A DNA stretch of 5,055 bases from Thermodesulfobacteriota bacterium (GTDB lineage Bacteria > Desulfobacterota > BSN033 > UBA1163). The DNA lies in the NCBI GenBank assembly GCA_030024065.1, contig JASEIE010000290.1, forward strand, positions 1-5,055. Direction: 5' to 3'. Each line of letters opens with the position of its first letter. Within the stretch, counting starts at the first letter, position 1. The position numbers and the translations under genes are program-made. The notes below the pieces were generated by a model that searched no databases, was not told where the DNA came from, and was given only the letters and a program-made list of their open reading frames with translations. Shown here piece after piece: positions 4,672-5,055 of the stretch.

Positions 4672-5025
4672 GTGAAGATAAGGGGGAATATATTTGGAAA
4701 AGGGGTCGATTTTTTTAAGGATAAAATTTCCATGATTCGCAATCACCACGAACACTTTGATGGGAGGGGATATCCTGATGGGTTGGTTGGAGAGGTCATC
4801 CCTCTGGAGGCCAGGATTATCGCTGTGGCGGATGCTTTCGACGCCATGACCAGCTTAAGGCCCCATCGCAGGGCTCTGCCTGTTGAGGATGTGCTTTTTG
4901 AGATGGAGAAAGGAAAAGGAAAACAATTCGATCCCAATATTTTGGAAATTTTCTTAATGGAAAAGATATATGATGGTTTCGTAAAAAGTCGTCACTCCGG
5001 TGAAAACCGGAGTCCAGAGAATTGA
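4672..5025 (+). pseudogene. 5'-truncated HD-GYP domain gene, ending in a repeat
   Basis: The frame is open from 4606, overlapping the HTH gene, but homology starts only near 4700. I place the left edge at the in-frame GTG at 4672. The next ATG, at 4732, has a weak AAGGAT. The readable part is the second half of an HD-GYP phosphodiesterase: [16 protein letters not shown] (HHE at 4744-4752, GYP at 4768-4776), then [24 protein letters not shown] in place of the usual RPYR, and [12 protein letters not shown]. The HD dyad and upstream metal ligands, needed to hydrolyse cyclic-di-GMP, are absent, so the product would be inactive. The last residues (about [16 protein letters not shown]) and the stop are read from repeat copy C. 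It is most likely a gene remnant. A short expressed accessory fragment is less likely. Confidence 0.75.
4971..5016 (+). repeat. Repeat copy C: end motif joined to a different hairpin
   Basis: The 20-base end motif (4971-4990) is followed by a perfect 8-bp stem, ACTCCGGT (4994-5001) with ACCGGAGT (5006-5013), closed by a GAAA loop. The hairpin differs from those in copies A and B, while the end motif is shared. It overlaps the 3' end of the HD-GYP remnant and encodes its terminal residues. The strong stem could also act on RNA 3' ends, but there is no T-run. Confidence 0.75.
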
Positions 5026-5055
5026 TAACTATTTGAAAAGACTGTCCGCCTGAGG

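Noticed and set aside
4743..4937. Minus-strand frame opposite the HD-GYP remnant
   Set aside because: The plus strand carries unmistakable HHE, GYP and FDAMTS motifs. The minus frame is their shadow.

Overview
The window looks like chromosomal DNA from a Desulfobacterota (former Deltaproteobacteria) type bacterium. The reasons are the protein families present, the very strong AAGGAGG-type ribosome binding sites before almost every gene, and short palindromic repeats of the 'cattgcgagg...cgaagcaatc' kind that are common in such genomes. This placement is inferred from sequence style, not from a marker gene.

Layout. Positions 1-78 hold a repeat copy. Positions 123-3241 carry five plus-strand genes in loose array, each with its own strong ribosome binding site and 100-365 bp of spacer: a small helical phasin-like protein, a GYD-domain protein, a stand-alone GAF-domain sensor, an ABM-type small dimeric-barrel protein, and a cytidylate-kinase-like protein fused to a C-terminal BON domain. 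A 26-codon ORF may form a leader peptide directly before the kinase gene. A strong hairpin at 3313-3341 separates this array from a convergent minus-strand gene (3367-3906) for an exported protein of unknown function. Its promoter can be read at 3931-3959, with a palindrome in the spacer.

From about 3980 to the right end the character changes to accessory DNA. It contains a composite palindromic repeat with inverted ends (3981-4146), an AT-rich gene-free stretch, a small excisionase-type helix-turn-helix gene (4478-4660) with a possible sigma-54 promoter flanked by an inverted repeat, and the 3' half of an HD-GYP phosphodiesterase gene. The HD-GYP reading frame runs into another repeat that supplies its last residues and stop codon.

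How they may work together. The left array is made of small soluble proteins that bind ligands, granules or nucleotides, consistent with a stress or physiological-state response. No pathway can be assigned from sequence alone. The most unusual observations are in the repeats. Two 43-bp copies are identical except that their hairpin tetraloop is exactly reverse-complemented. One 20-bp end motif occurs at four places and is joined to different hairpin modules. I did not find a clear new multi-gene defence or metabolic system.
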